A stretch of DNA of 64,000 bases from positions 33,888,001 through 33,952,000 of the forward strand of contig JBAIAC010000008.1 of assembly GCA_037349315.1 (NCBI GenBank), read 5' to 3'. Of this stretch, positions 9,786 through 21,032 are shown piece after piece. The first letter of the stretch is position 1; every line of letters starts with the position of its first letter. Below the pieces are notes generated by a model, which did no database searches, was not told the origin of the DNA, and was given only the letters and a program-made list of their open reading frames with translations. The stretch is from Chelydra serpentina (taxonomy: Eukaryota; Chordata; Testudines; Chelydridae). Made by a program: the position numbers and the translations under genes.

Positions 9786-12437
9786 AATCATAGAATCATA
9801 GAATCATAGAATCTCAGGGTTGGAAGGGACCTCAGGAGGTCATCTAGTCCAACCCCCTGCTCAAAGCAGGACCAACCCCAACTAGATCATCCCAGCCAGG
9901 GCTTTGTCAAGCCTGACCTTAAAAACCTCCAAGGAAGGAGACTCCACCACCTCCCTAGGTAACCCATTCCAGTGCTTCACCACCCTACTAGTGAAAAAGT
10001 TTTTCCTAATATCCAACCTAAACCTCCCCCTCTGCAACTTGAGACCATTACTCCTTGTTCTGTCATCTTCTACCACTGAGAACAGTCTAGATCCATCCTC
10101 TTTGGAACCCCCTTTTAGGTAGTTGAAAGCAGCTATCAAATCCCCCCTCACTCTTCTCTTCTGCAGGCTAAACAATCTCAGTTCCCTCAGCCTCTCCTCA
10201 TAAGTCATGTGCTCCAGCCCCCTAATCATTTTTGTCGCCCTCCGTTGGACTCTTTCCAATTTATCCACATCCTTCTTGTAGTGTGGGGCCCAAAACTGGA
10301 CACAGTACTCCAAATGAGGCCTCACCAGTGCCGAATAGAGGGGAATAATCACGTCCCTCGATCTGCTGGAAATGCCCCTACTTATACAGCCCAAAATGCC
10401 GTTAGCCTTCTTGGCAACAAGGGCACACTGTTGACTCATATTCAGCTTTTCGTCCACTGTAACCCCTAGGTCCTTTTCTGCAGAACTGCTGCCCAGCCAT
10501 TCGGTCCCTAGTCTGTAGCAGTGCATGGGATTCTTCCGTCCTAAGTGCAGGACTCTGCACTTGTCCTTGTTGAACCTCATCAGATTTCTTTTGGCCCAAT
10601 CCTCTAATTTGTCTAGGTCCCTCTGTATCCTATCCCTACCCTCCAGCGTATCAACCACTCCTCCCAGTTTAGTGTCATCTGCAAACTTGCTAAGGGTGCA
10701 GTCCACACCATCCTCCAGGTCGTTGATGAAGATATTGAACAAAACCGGCCCCAGCACCGACCCTTGGGGCACTCCACTTGATACCGGCTGCCAACTAGAC
10801 ATGGAGCCATTGATCACTACCCGTTGAGCACGACCATCCAGCCAGTTTTCTATCCACCTTACCATCCATTCATCCAGCCCATACTTCTTTAACTTGCTGG
10901 CAAGAACGCTGTGCGAGACTGTATCAAAAGCTTTGCTAAAGTCAAGAAATAGCACATCCACTGCTTTCCCCTCATCCACAGAGCCAGTTATCTCATCATA
11001 GAAGGCAATTAGGTTAGTCAGGCATGACTTGCCCTTGGTGAATCCATGCTGACTGTTTCTGATCACTTTCCCCTCCTTTAAGTGGTTCAAAATTGATTCC
11101 TTGAGGACCTGTTCCATGATTTTTCCAGGGATTGAGGTGAGACTGACTGGCCTGTAGTTCCCCGGATCTTCCTTCTTCCCTTTTTTAAAGATGGGCACTA
11201 CATTCGCTTTTTTCCAGTCATCCGGGACCTCCCCCGATTGCCATGATTTGTCAAAGATAATGGCCAATGGCTCTGCAATCACATCGGCCAACTCCTTTAG
11301 CACCCTCGGATGCAGTGCATCCGGCCCCATGGACTTGTGTTCGTCCAGCTTTTCTAAATAGTCCCGAACTACTTCTTTCTCCACAGAGGGCTGGTCACCT
11401 CCTCCCCATACCGTGCTGCGGAGTGCAGCCATCTGGGAGCTGCCCTTGTCTGTGAAGACAGAGGCAAAAAAAGCATTGAGTACACTAGCTTTCTCCACAT
11501 CCTCTGTCACAAGGTTCCCTCCCTCATTCAGCAAGGGGCCCACACGTTCCTTGACTTTCTTCTTGTTGCTAACATACCTGAAGAAACCCTTCTTGTTACT
11601 CCTAACATCTCCGGCTAGCTGCAACTCCAAGTGTGATTTGGCCTTCCTAATTTCACTCCTGCATGCCTGAACAATATTTTTATACTCCTCCCTGGTCATT
11701 TGTCCAATCTTCCACTTCTTGTAAGCTGCTTTTTTGTGTTTAAGACGAGCAAGGATTTCACTGTTAAGCCAAGCTGGTCACCTGCCATATTTACTTTTCT
11801 TTCTACACATCGGGATGGTTTGTTCCTGCAACCTCAATAAGGTTTCTTTAAAATACAGCCAGCTTTCCTCGACTCCTTTCCCCCTCATGTTATTCTCCCA
11901 GGGGACCTTGCCCATCAGTTCCCTGAGGGAGTCAAAGTCTGCTTTTCTGAAGTCCAGGCTCTGTATTCTACTGTTCTCCTTTCTTCCTTGTGTCAGGATC
12001 CTGAACTCGACCATCTCATGGTCACTGCCTCCCAGGTTCCCATCCACTATTGCTTCCTCTACTATTTCTTCCCTGTTTGTGAGCAGCAGGTCAAGAAGAG
12101 CTTTTCCCCTAGTTGGTTCCTCCAGCACTTGCACCAGGAAATTGTCCCCTACACTTTCCAAAAACTTCCTGGATTGTCTGTGGACCGCTGTATTGCTCTC
12201 CCAGCAGATGTCGGGGTGATTAAAGTCACCCATGAGAACCAGGGCCTGTGATCTAGTAACTTCTGTTAGTTGCTGGAAGAAAGCCTCGTCCACCTCATCC
12301 CCCTGGTCTGGTGGTCTGTAGCAGACTCCCACCACGACATTACCCTTGTTGCTCACACTTCTCAATTTAATCCAGAGACACTCAGGTTTTTCTGCAGTTT
12401 CATACTGGAGCTCTGAGCAGTCATACTGCTCTCTTAC
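9786..12437 (-). mobile_element. Young 5'-truncated CR1 LINE
   Basis: A 2652-bp CR1 non-LTR retrotransposon on the minus strand. Its 3' end is at the left, with three near-perfect ATTCTATG octamers, the hallmark CR1 tail (no poly-A), followed inward by a 3' UTR of about 95 bp and most of ORF2. The 5' end at 12437 is a truncation inside the endonuclease domain. The element is bounded by an exact 24-bp duplication (9762-9785 and 12438-12461). A second copy of its last 354 bases at 53723-54076 differs at only about two positions, so this subfamily moved recently. Confidence 0.95.
9882..12437 (-). pseudogene. CR1 ORF2: endonuclease (C-terminal part) and reverse transcriptase
   Basis: ORF2 nicks the target and primes reverse transcription there. 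Reading from 12437, the apurinic-type endonuclease C-terminal half shows [23 protein letters not shown] and [13 protein letters not shown] (catalytic SDH). A single TGA at 11775-11777 interrupts the frame in KYGR*PAWLN; the frame then continues without shift for about 630 codons to 9882. Counted from Met at 11699, RT motifs are [16 protein letters not shown] (about 160-175), NYRPVSLTS (181), LDFSKAFD (about 252-259), [10 protein letters not shown] (about 309) and the catalytic FADD (about 339-342). The C-terminus has [13 protein letters not shown] and [11 protein letters not shown]. One nonsense change is the only obvious lesion apart from the truncation. Confidence 0.95.
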
Positions 12438-12461
12438 ATACATTCTGATGGCTTGTGTGTG
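12438..12461. repeat. Right target-site duplication of CR1 (24 bp)
   Basis: Exact repeat of 9762-9785. The preinsertion locus can be read directly: sequence up to 9785 continues at 12462. Confidence 0.92.
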
Positions 12462-12803
12462 TGTCAAAGATAAACGTGTTGTTATGATTGGAGCTAATAA
12501 ATTGGTGAATGATTCAAAGAACTAGCCAAACATTTAGAAATATATTTTAAAGGAGGAGATAAAAATGATCAGAGCATCCTATTGCTACTATCAGTACTCT
12601 GACCACCTGTTGTATGTTAGGTAACCATGAAGGTTTATTAGGCCTGTATCTTGAGGTATAAGTGCTCAAGTGAACTATCAGTCCAGAACATTATTATTTA
12701 TTTACAGCTTTACAATATCAAGCTAAGATCGAGGCCTCATTGTTCTAGGTATTCTGCATATGCATAGAAACATACGGTGCCTTGAAGAGCTTATATTCTA
12801 AAT
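12462..12803. other. Unassigned DNA, in part ancient repeat
   Basis: No gene. From about 12740 (CATTGTTCTAGGTATTCTGCA..CTTGAAGAGCTTATATTCTAAAT) the sequence reads as part of an old amniote interspersed repeat that continues at 13126 after the hAT insertion. Confidence 0.45.
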
Positions 12804-13125
12804 CAGGGATCGGCATCTTTGGCACGTGGCCCACCAGGGTAAGCCCCCTTGTGGGCCGGGCCGGTTTGTTTACCTGTTGCTTCCGCCGGTTCGGCCGATC
12901 GTAGCTCCCACTGGCCGTGGTTCGCCACTCCAGGCCAATGGGGGCTGCGGGAAGTGGCGCGGGCTCAGGGGTGTGCTGGCTGCTACTTCCTGCAGCCCCC
13001 ATTGGCCTGGAATGGCGAACCGCAGCCAGTGGGAGCTGCGATCGGCCAAACCTGCGGACACGACAGGTAAACAAACCGGCCCAGCACCCCCTGGCGGGCT
13101 GCGGGCCAAAGGTTGCTGATCCCTG
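12804..13125. mobile_element. Palindromic non-autonomous hAT MITE with perfect 8-bp TSD
   Basis: A 322-bp element begins CAGGGATCGGCATCTTTGGC and ends GCCAAAGGTTGCTGATCCCTG, so the termini are inverted repeats. It is flanked by TTCTAAAT at 12796-12803 and again at 13126-13133, a perfect 8-bp duplication as made by hAT transposases. Nearly the whole element folds on itself: each arm holds CCGGTTTGTTTACCTG and the GC-rich core with CCATTGG/CCAATGG. No transposase is encoded. Confidence 0.92.
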
Positions 13126-13169
13126 TTCTAAATAGATGAGACAGATAAAGAATGGGAGGAAGGAAGTAT

Positions 13170-13305
13170 TAATATCTCCATTTTACAGGAGGGAAATCAT
13201 GACAGAGAGAGATTAAGTAATTTGCCCAACGTCAGCAGGAACTCTGTGGCAGAGTCAGGAATTAAAACCAGGTGGCCTACGTCCCAGTGCAATGTCCTAA
13301 ACATA
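13170..13305 (-). repeat. MIR-like SINE fragment
   Basis: The stretch CCATTTTACAGGAGGGAAA..GATTAAGTAATTTGCCCAA..GGAATTAAAACCAGG is the reverse complement of the conserved MIR core and flank (the 'TTGGGCAAGT..CTC..CTGTAAAATGG' signature). It is old and diverged; the hAT at 12804 split the surrounding repeat region. Confidence 0.65.
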
Positions 13306-13496
13306 ATAACCTCTCAATATGTTCCTGTATTCCAGGAAGCTCTTAGACAGTATCTGATCACTGACCAGAACTGACATGCTTACTGCGTGGTAACATTAAG
13401 TATTAACTAAAGGTTTCTTTGTATTGCACAGTGTGTAAACTTGCTACTTCTTTTCATAGTGATAACAGTAATAATAATAGGCCCTTTTCATCTATA

Positions 13497-13606
13497 GATT
13501 TCAAAGTGTGTTATAAAGGAGAGTAAATACCATTCACTTGTCACATACTTTTGTCCGTTAGATCTCAAAGTGTGTTATCAAGGAGAGTAAATATCATTCA
13601 CTTGTC
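13497..13606. repeat. Direct duplication, 46-bp unit
   Basis: GATTTCAAAGTGTGTTATAA..ATTCACTTGTCA at 13497-13542 recurs at 13561-13606 with about four differences, period 64. Local tandem duplication in otherwise unassigned DNA. Confidence 0.9.
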
Positions 13607-13851
13607 AGGCCCCTTACCTGCTGTCTGCTCATTAATTCATCATCCTGAGACTTATTCTAACATTCCAGACACTGCTGCAGCTTCACACAGCTCTCCTGTG
13701 TTGCTTTTTTTTAAATCAACCTGCTAGACAAATGTTTCCTCTTCGGGCCCCAAATATGGAATTTCTCCCAGATATACACTAGTCAGATGAGCAAGATTCA
13801 GATAAAAACCAATAAACATCATTTTTAGCCATACAAATATCAAGTCTAATA

Positions 13852-14185
13852 TCTTCATAGATTCCAAGACCAGAAGGGATCATGGTAACTATCTAGTCTT
13901 ACCTCCTGTCTAACACAGGCCATAGAACTGCCCCCAAATAATTCCTAGAACTGATCTTTTAGAAAAAACACACAATCTTGATTTAAAAATGGTCAGTGAT
14001 GGAGAATCCACTGGATTTGTAAATTGTTCCAATGGTTAATTACCCTCACTGTCAAAAATGTACACCTTATTTCCAGTCTGAGTTTGTCTAGCTTCAGCTT
14101 CCAGCCTTGGATTGTGTTATACCAGGAAATTTTATCTAACTGAAAGTCTGTGCAACAGCAGTTATGAGGCTTCACACTTTAGTAA
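13852..14185 (-). mobile_element. Old CR1 3'-end fragment
   Basis: From TCATAGATTCCAAGACCAGAAGGG the plus strand runs into the complement of a CR1 3' UTR and ORF2 C-terminus; the minus frame gives LKLDKLRLEIR and INHWNNL, equivalent to [16 protein letters not shown] in the younger CR1. This subfamily's end differs from the ATTCTATG type at 9786. Confidence 0.75.
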
Positions 14186-14644
14186 TACATGCAACTCAGC
14201 TTTAAATGCCAAGGCACTTCCAAAGCATTCATGTCATTTGTCAAAAAGCCCTAGGGCTTGAGTCACCATTGTGTTACTCCAGTTTCAAGTGCAACTCCAC
14301 CACTGTAAAAGAGGAGTAATGTGACGGGGAATCAAGTCCCAAATCTTGATACCTGGACCCAGAGTTTTGCCCAGGTAAAAACTTGCAATTTGAGCACAAA
14401 CAACATTTGCTTTTCATTCACTAATCATGTGAGTTATGCACCAAATGCAAACAAGTGTTGTCACAAATATACAGACCACTCTTGAAAATATGGTCTCTGT
14501 GTCACTGAAACCAAACACGATGATCCATTCTGCCATTCAATTAAAAAACAAAACTATTAAAACAAACCCAACTACATCTTCAGCACTTTTCAAAGCTCAT
14601 GGTACCTAGTCCACTTTACATTACTGTCTAAATCAGACACTTAT

Positions 14645-15828
14645 AGAATCATAGGGCAGGTCTACACTAGAAGTGCTACATCGGCGCAGCTACACTGATG
14701 CAGCTGTGCCACTGTAGTGCCGATGACAGTGAAGATGCTGTATGCCGATGGCAAAGCGCTCTCCTGTCGGCATAATTACTCCACCTCCATGAGAGGTGGA
14801 AGCTATGTCAGCGGGAGAACGTGTCTCACCAACATAGTGCCGGTGTGGACAGCACTTAGGTTGCTGTAACTTGCGATGCTCGGGGGTGTGGCTTTTTCAT
14901 GCCCCTAAACGACGCAAGTTAGATTGATTTAAGTGGTAATGTAGACCTGCCCATAGGGTTAGAAGGGACTGCAAGGGTCATCTGGTCTAACTCCTTGCCA
15001 AGATGCTGGATTTGTTGTGCCTAATATAAACCATCCAAGACAGATGTCTGTCCAGCCTTCTTTTAAAAACCACCAGTGAAGAATCTTCCACAACCTCCCA
15101 AGGCCATCTGTTCCATTGTGCTATTGTTCTTATAGTTAGGAAGTTTTTCCTGAGATTTAATCTACATTTCCTGTGCTGTAGTTTGAACTCTTGTCCTGCT
15201 CTCTGTGGCAAAAGAGAACAAATCTTCTCTGTCTTTTTATGGCAGCCTTTCAAGTATCAGAAGACCGCTATTACATTCCCCCTTAATCGCCTCTTTTCCA
15301 AACTAAACATACTCAGTTCCTTCAGCCTTTGCTCAGATGACTTGTATTCCATCCCTTTGATCATCGTTGTCAGTCACCTCTGGGTCCTTTCCAGTTTCTC
15401 TCCATCCTTTCTATACATTGGTGACCAAAACTGGACAGAGTACTTCAGCTTAGGCCTAACCCAGCACCGACTAGAGTGGTACTATCACCTCCCGTGACTT
15501 GCATGCTATGCCTCCGTTAATGCAACCCAAAATTGCATTTGTTTTTTTTTGCAACAGCCTCACATTGTTGACTCATGTTGAGGTTGTGATCCACCACAAC
15601 TCCCAGATCCTTCTCAGCATTGCTGCTGCCGAGCCAGTTTCCCCCAACTCTGTATTTGTGCATTTGTTTTTTCTTGCCTCAGTGCAGCACCTTACATTTA
15701 TCTTCGTCGAATTTAATTTTGTTGTCCATAGCTCAGTTCTCCAATTTAATAAGATCCCTCTGAATTTTAGCTCTATCCTCCAAAGTATTGGAAACCCACC
15801 CTAGCTTTGTGTCATCTTATGGTATGTT
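14645..15828 (-). mobile_element. Old CR1 3' half
   Basis: Minus-strand CR1 from the octamer end (TAGAATCATA at 14645-14653, resumed at 14953) through 3' UTR and ORF2 C-terminal sequence (KNFLTIRTIAQWNRWPWEVV at about 15150-15090) to the region complementary to the RT FADD area near 15828. Many stops and indels. A Harbinger MITE sits in its extreme 3' end at 14654-14952. Confidence 0.85.
14654..14952. mobile_element. PIF/Harbinger MITE with ATA duplication
   Basis: A 299-bp element starts GGGCAGGTCTACACTA and ends TAATGTAGACCTGCCC (15 of 16 bases paired). ATA precedes it (14651-14653) and follows it (14953-14955), the 3-bp duplication typical of PIF/Harbinger. It interrupts a CR1 tail. No coding capacity. 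Confidence 0.9.
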
Positions 15829-17370
15829 TACTTCTATATGGAGTAGAAGATGGCAGTCTTTACGCGACCCACTTTGTTAAGTGAGAAATCACAACTAATG
15901 CCATCAACCCAGCAACTGAACATTGATCAACGATCTCCTGGTCTTCAACAACTCAAGCCACCATAACAGCAGTCTTCAGGTATACGGTAGGATTTTATAT
16001 TTGTATTAAAGATCATAATATAGTATGTACTAAATGTATTCCAGAACAGTCCTTATGACTGATTATGGTCATCCTTTTGTTTTAGGATAAGTTGTATTAT
16101 AAAAGATGGGGTCTTATTTCCCATATGCATTAGAGTTAGGACCTGTTATAAAGTTTAGTAAGCAAAAGACAGGATTTTGTATTGTGTCTATGATAAATAG
16201 ATTAGAGAAATGTTGAGGGAATTGTTTCAGTTATAAGATTTAGCAAGGCTTGATCTGTCTGTATACTTTTTAAGGTTTCTGTGAGAAACTGTGTGAATGA
16301 GGAATGCATGCATCAGCAAAATATAAGGTGTGAAAGCAATCACAAATGTCCAGATGGGCAAGAAAAAGTGAGAGACTTAGAAACACCAGGAGACAATCAG
16401 AAAGCATCCATTGTATCTGATGCTAAACATGTTAGCAGCATTGACAATCTCAGAGGTGAGGCATGCACCCCTGAAGGCAAGACAACAAATAGGAGATAAC
16501 GATGGGAAGCCCGACAATAACCATCAAATGATGACAGCAGAAAACCCCAAGATTAACACCACTTAAGAACTAATGATTACAGGATGACATTGCAAACTAT
16601 AAAGATGGGGTATTTTTGCCATGGAACTCTGGGTTCAGTCCTGCAAGCCTCAGGGCATCGGATCACAACCAACAGAGCCCAGCTCCTCACTCATGCTCAG
16701 TCTAACTAGCCATTAGATTGACTTGAGCTATAACAGACTGGTAACTGTAAAGACCATCTGCAGGACTTGTATGTGTGACTGAAAAGCATATGGTAACTGT
16801 TGTATTTTCAATAAATGCGGTGTATTTGCCTTCTCCTCTATAAAAGATCCCGTGTGCTTTGTATAGCATAACACAGGGCCAAGCAACATGCCAGATAGGT
16901 TCTGCTTCTATATCATAGAAATGTTTTGTGACCTAGATAAAAAGCAAAGTCTCACCAATTCCTATAACATCTTCTAAAAACCTCTAAGATAAAGACATTG
17001 TACATGTAGGGTTTGATCCTGCTGCATGTGGGGCAAGATTCACTGGTATGCTCCAGCTAATTTTGGACCACTCCATAAACCCTATTTAATGGAATGAGCA
17101 GACCAGGTTGACAATGGATTTCCATTGTCAAAACGTTCAATAGGAGCTAGAAGGCACCAGTGAATCTAGCCTAGTTAGGAGAAACACATTTTAACAGAGT
17201 AAAGAGATTAATTGTGATCAGGGGCTGCCCCCTCTCCCCGGGCTGGGCCTTGCTCCCTATCTGACCCACATAACCTGCCACCAGATTCTGCCATCTCCCC
17301 AGGACCGGGGACTGGAGATCCCATCCACCCCCTGCATTTCATCCCCAAACTCCTCCTCTACCTGCTAGAG
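15829..17370. other. LTR-like segment and unassigned DNA
   Basis: No gene recognised. The part about 16260-16876 has LTR-like layout on the plus strand: CTATAAAG near 16600, an AATAAA near 16811, then ..TTTGTATAGCATAACACA. It could be a solo endogenous-retrovirus LTR, but I find neither a clear TG start nor a target duplication. 16877-17370 shows nothing identifiable. Confidence 0.3.
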
Positions 17371-17730
17371 CAGTGGTGGGCAATCTGTGGCCCACGGGAC
17401 ACATGCAGCCCATCAGGGTACTCTGATCATGGGCCGCAAGGTATTTTGCTGACATTGACCGTCCTCAGGCATGGCCCCCTGCAGCTCCCAGTGGCTGTGG
17501 TTCACCGTTCCCGGCCAATGGGAGCTGCAGGAAGTGGCGGGCCACAGGGACGTGTTGGCCATCACTTCCCACAGCTCTCATTGGCTGGGAACAGCGAACC
17601 ACTGCCAATGGGAGCTGTGTGGGGGGCCGTGCCTGCGGACAGTCAATATCAGCAAAATATCTCATGGCCTGCAATCAGAGTACCCTGATGAGCTGCATAC
17701 GGCCCCCGGGCTGCAGGTTGCCCACCACTG
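17371..17730. mobile_element. Palindromic non-autonomous hAT MITE
   Basis: A 360-bp element begins CAGTGGTGGGCAATCTGTGG and ends with the inverted counterpart ..CAGGTTGCCCACCACTG. Flanks TGCTAGAG and CCCTAGGG are an imperfect 8-bp pair around CTAG. Almost all of the left half is complementary to the right half, including TCAGGGTACTCTGAT and the CAGCTCCCATTGG/CCAATGGGAGCTG core. A fragment with the same right end occurs at about 20025-20056. Confidence 0.88.
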
Positions 17731-18300
17731 CCCTAGGGCGAGGCATCTGCTTCCCGTAATCTCCCCTGCTGCTCTTCCCTGCTCTTAGCCTCCACCCCCC
17801 TTCGGGCCCAGGACCTTCTCCCCATCTGCCACCCCACAACTGTTCCTGTGAAGCTGCTCCGCTCAGCCACAATGGGACCTGGGAACCCCGCACCTGGCCA
17901 CCTGTACTTCACCAGCCCACACACCCTACGCAGCCTCCAACAACCCCCCACCATCTACCCCCCCCAACCCTTTCCAGTTGGGCTCCTCACTGTTGAAGTG
18001 GCAGCTGCAGTGCAAGTCCAGGGTGGTGGTGGTGTGGGCCAGGCCCAGAAGGGGCCAGATGTGGAGTGACAGGTGCAGGCAGGGCACTGTTGGGAGCAGT
18101 CCCAAGCAGCTCTGCAGCCAAGGAGCCACAGCTATGATCTAAGCAATGCCGGGTAGGGAATTGATGGGGTGGGGGTGGCATAACTGCCCTGGCAGCCCAG
18201 CTTGCTGGGAACCTCATCCTACTCCAAGCCCTGTCTGCTTATATGTAAACTGTGATGTAACTACAGTGGGGTTCCTAAGATAGAGCGGTTGGTTGGGCCC
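17731..18300. other. GC-rich pyrimidine-biased DNA, nothing identified
   Basis: C-rich on the plus strand with several poly-C runs. Open frames follow from composition. No domain seen. Confidence 0.45.
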
Positions 18301-18592
18301 CCATACCTCATGGGCCCTACTGGGACTGCACCACTTGCATCAGTGTAGCTATGACCCTGGCTAGCTCTGCTTGAGCAAACGGACTGAAAATAGCAGTGTG
18401 GATGTTGTGGCAGAGCCAATGGCTCGGGCCATGTGAGTCCAAGCCTGCCCAACCCCTTGGTTACGTGCTCAGGTGGCTAGCCAGAGCCACCGGCAGTGTC
18501 ACAGTGGCCACATTGCTAGTTTGAGCATGCTAGCTTGAGTCTGTCTAATTGCACTGGGAATCACACCTCCTAGCTGCTGTGTAGATATACCC
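18300..18592. mobile_element. Harbinger-type MITE, right end (left end unclear)
   Basis: Ends ..CAGCTGCTGTGTAGATATACCC followed by TAA, matching the GTCTACAC-type Harbinger terminus and TWA target. The left terminus is not distinguishable; the start is approximate. Confidence 0.5.
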
Positions 18593-18639
18593 TAAGGGCC
18601 TGATCCAAAGCCCATTTAAATCAATGGGAGTCTTACCAT

Positions 18640-18990
18640 TGAGTCATAGATTCTAAGGTCTAGTCTGACCTCCTGCATAACACCAGCCGGAGAACTTCTC
18701 CAAAATATTTTCTGTTTCAATTAGAGCACATCATTTAGAAAAACATCCAATCTTGATTTTAAAATTGCCAGTGATGGAGAATCCATCACAACCCTGGGTA
18801 TATTGTTCCAACGGTTAATTACCCTCACTGTTAAAACAATATGCTTTATTTCTAGTCTAAATGTGTCTAGCTTCAACTTCCAGCTCCTATATCCTCTTAT
18901 ACCTTTGTCTTTAGAGTGAAGAGTCCATCATCAAATATTTATTTCCCATGTAGATACTATTAGTCTACGATCAAGTTATCCCTTAATTTT
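18640..18990 (-). mobile_element. Old CR1 3'-end fragment
   Basis: CATAGATTCTAAGGTCTAG, then the complement of the same CR1 subfamily found at 13852 (shared GAGAATCCA..ATTGTTCCAA.GGTTAATTACCCTCACTGT). Diverged copy of the 3' UTR and ORF2 end. Confidence 0.75.
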
Positions 18991-21027
18991 CTCTTTGCTC
19001 ATTGACATAAATGGGCTTTGGAGCAAGTCCATAATAACCATGCACCTGGGTTTAAAACAGGAGGGATATACAAATAAATAGCCCAAATAAAATGTTTGAA
19101 AGCTCAGTCAAAACATTCCTAAGATAGTTTGTCACTAATATGCTCATCCCAAAACTTTTACCACAGCATTCCATTAGCTATTCCATCTGTATACAGATTA
19201 GATATTTAACAATGGCAAATACTCAGTGACAGATGCTATACCTAAGGCTATGCATGGGGGTCTATTTTAACACCTTTTTTAGTTTGCTCATATCTGTGAA
19301 AAGTCCACAGTAAAGATTATTCTCCATATTGCAATGATGGTGACTTCACGTAGATGTTTTGAACTTATCTTAAGTTGTAAGAGTGGTGGTTTTAAGTAAT
19401 TCATATTATACATTTAAAATTCCTATATTTCCAACACTTATTTTGTTTCTTAAATATGGACGAATACAAAGAGACTTCTGTACAAATAGTTTTATTGATC
19501 ACCAGAAAGCAAATTAACTGGAAAGCAGATTCCCCTTGGAGGAAAAATTAATGGACTTGGAGTCTCAGATACATTTTTACTTGAAATAGCAGTTTGCAAT
19601 TCCAGGAATAAATCAGAAGACTGACTGAATCTGGCTCCCCTTTCAGGAACATTTTGCTGAACACAACTTGATCTCTGACCTGTTAAAAAAAAAAAATCAA
19701 GCACACACATCTTACTTTCTATTTCAAACAGTGCATTGCTTGCAATTAGACAATTGTATTGCATGTGCCATTAGCTTTTATCTGTTAGTCAGGATTTATA
19801 TTGCACCTTTCTTTCTTTTCCTATTAGTTGCAATTATTACTACTCAATAATACTTCCTGTATTATCACATTTCCATATGTAAAATACTGTTGTTACCAGC
19901 TGCGATTATTTTCTCCTACATTTTTTTCTTACTTAGTTAAAAGTGTAATGATACAATGAAATTAAGATGCAGTGGTTAGGCTGAACAATGAAGAGGCCTG
20001 GAGGTACGCTGGAATGCACTGAGTGAGGCTATGGACCGCAGGTTACCCACCACTGCTATCTATTGAATAGTGAAAGTAAAATATATATCCATCAGCTTCC
20101 TTATTTACCGTGCACCAGCCAAACTGCACATGAAAGAAACAGGTGATATATGGAAAAGAAGAGCATGTGGCAATATAATTAAAGACTGCATGCACACAAG
20201 GGCAGATAAGTTTGCATGGGTACAGTTAACGGACAATCCTAGATTTTTTGAGTGCTTTGCTTCCCAACTTCAACAGTCTTTTAATATATCTTTCATTTTG
20301 AATGGAATTGAACAATGATAAATAGCAATTCACATCTTCAAAGCTCTGTGCAAACACTATTTTGCCATTTCTGAAGGCAACCACCAATTGCTTCTAAAAA
20401 CAAATATTTTTTTTAAAAAAACCAAACAGACTGGGAAATGAAAATGAGGCTGTTGTAAATGGTGAATATTAGCAGACATGAAACAGACGAAGAACATTCA
20501 CAGCAAGGATTGCGGTCATGTTTATAGACCATTACAGTCTGAACCAAAACTATATAGATGGAGTTGTGTGTGTGCTAGCCCTGAATGTTCAGGGCCAGCA
20601 AAACTCCTAGAGGCTTGATTTTGAATTTAATCTATATGACTAAAAGAGTTTATTACTGCTGTGAGCACACACAAAAATTTTCTCAGGCTATTTTCTTGTT
20701 CTCTGGTACAGTGTCATCACTTATGAATGTCAGTCTCGTTACCCAACTATGGAAGCTGCGTCCCAAAATGCACAGGACCTGTGGTTAGAAAGTAGTTTCT
20801 GCACATAGGAGAAGTGTGATTTCTGGGCCAATCGAAGCGTTTATCTAAAAGATTTTTTGCAAGGAGGAGAAAAGAGTAGAGTCAGAGGATGTGATTTGTG
20901 AACAGCTAATATAGATAAGATAACAAACAAAGGGGAGGGTGGATTTAACAAGGCTGAAACTCTCACTTTCATGCTGCTCAGTGTCTACAAGAAAAAAATA
21001 CATGATATCCCTTCTGCAGCTTTCTAC
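18991..21027. other. AT-rich intergenic DNA, nothing identified
   Basis: About 2 kb with no supported gene. A truncated hAT MITE right end (GCAGGTTACCCACCACTG) lies at about 20025-20056. Nothing else is recognisable. Confidence 0.5.
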
Positions 21028-21032
21028 CACCT

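Noticed and set aside
9904..12251. Plus-strand genes opposite the CR1
   Set aside because: They are antisense shadows of ORF2; the same 72-residue shadow recurs opposite the CR1 copy at 53742-53960.
12745..13135. Overlapping coding frames on both strands
   Set aside because: A consequence of the palindromic hAT MITE; the frames mirror each other.
15829..16876. Complete endogenous retrovirus
   Set aside because: Only LTR-like signals are present; no gag, pol or env homology was found and no target duplication.
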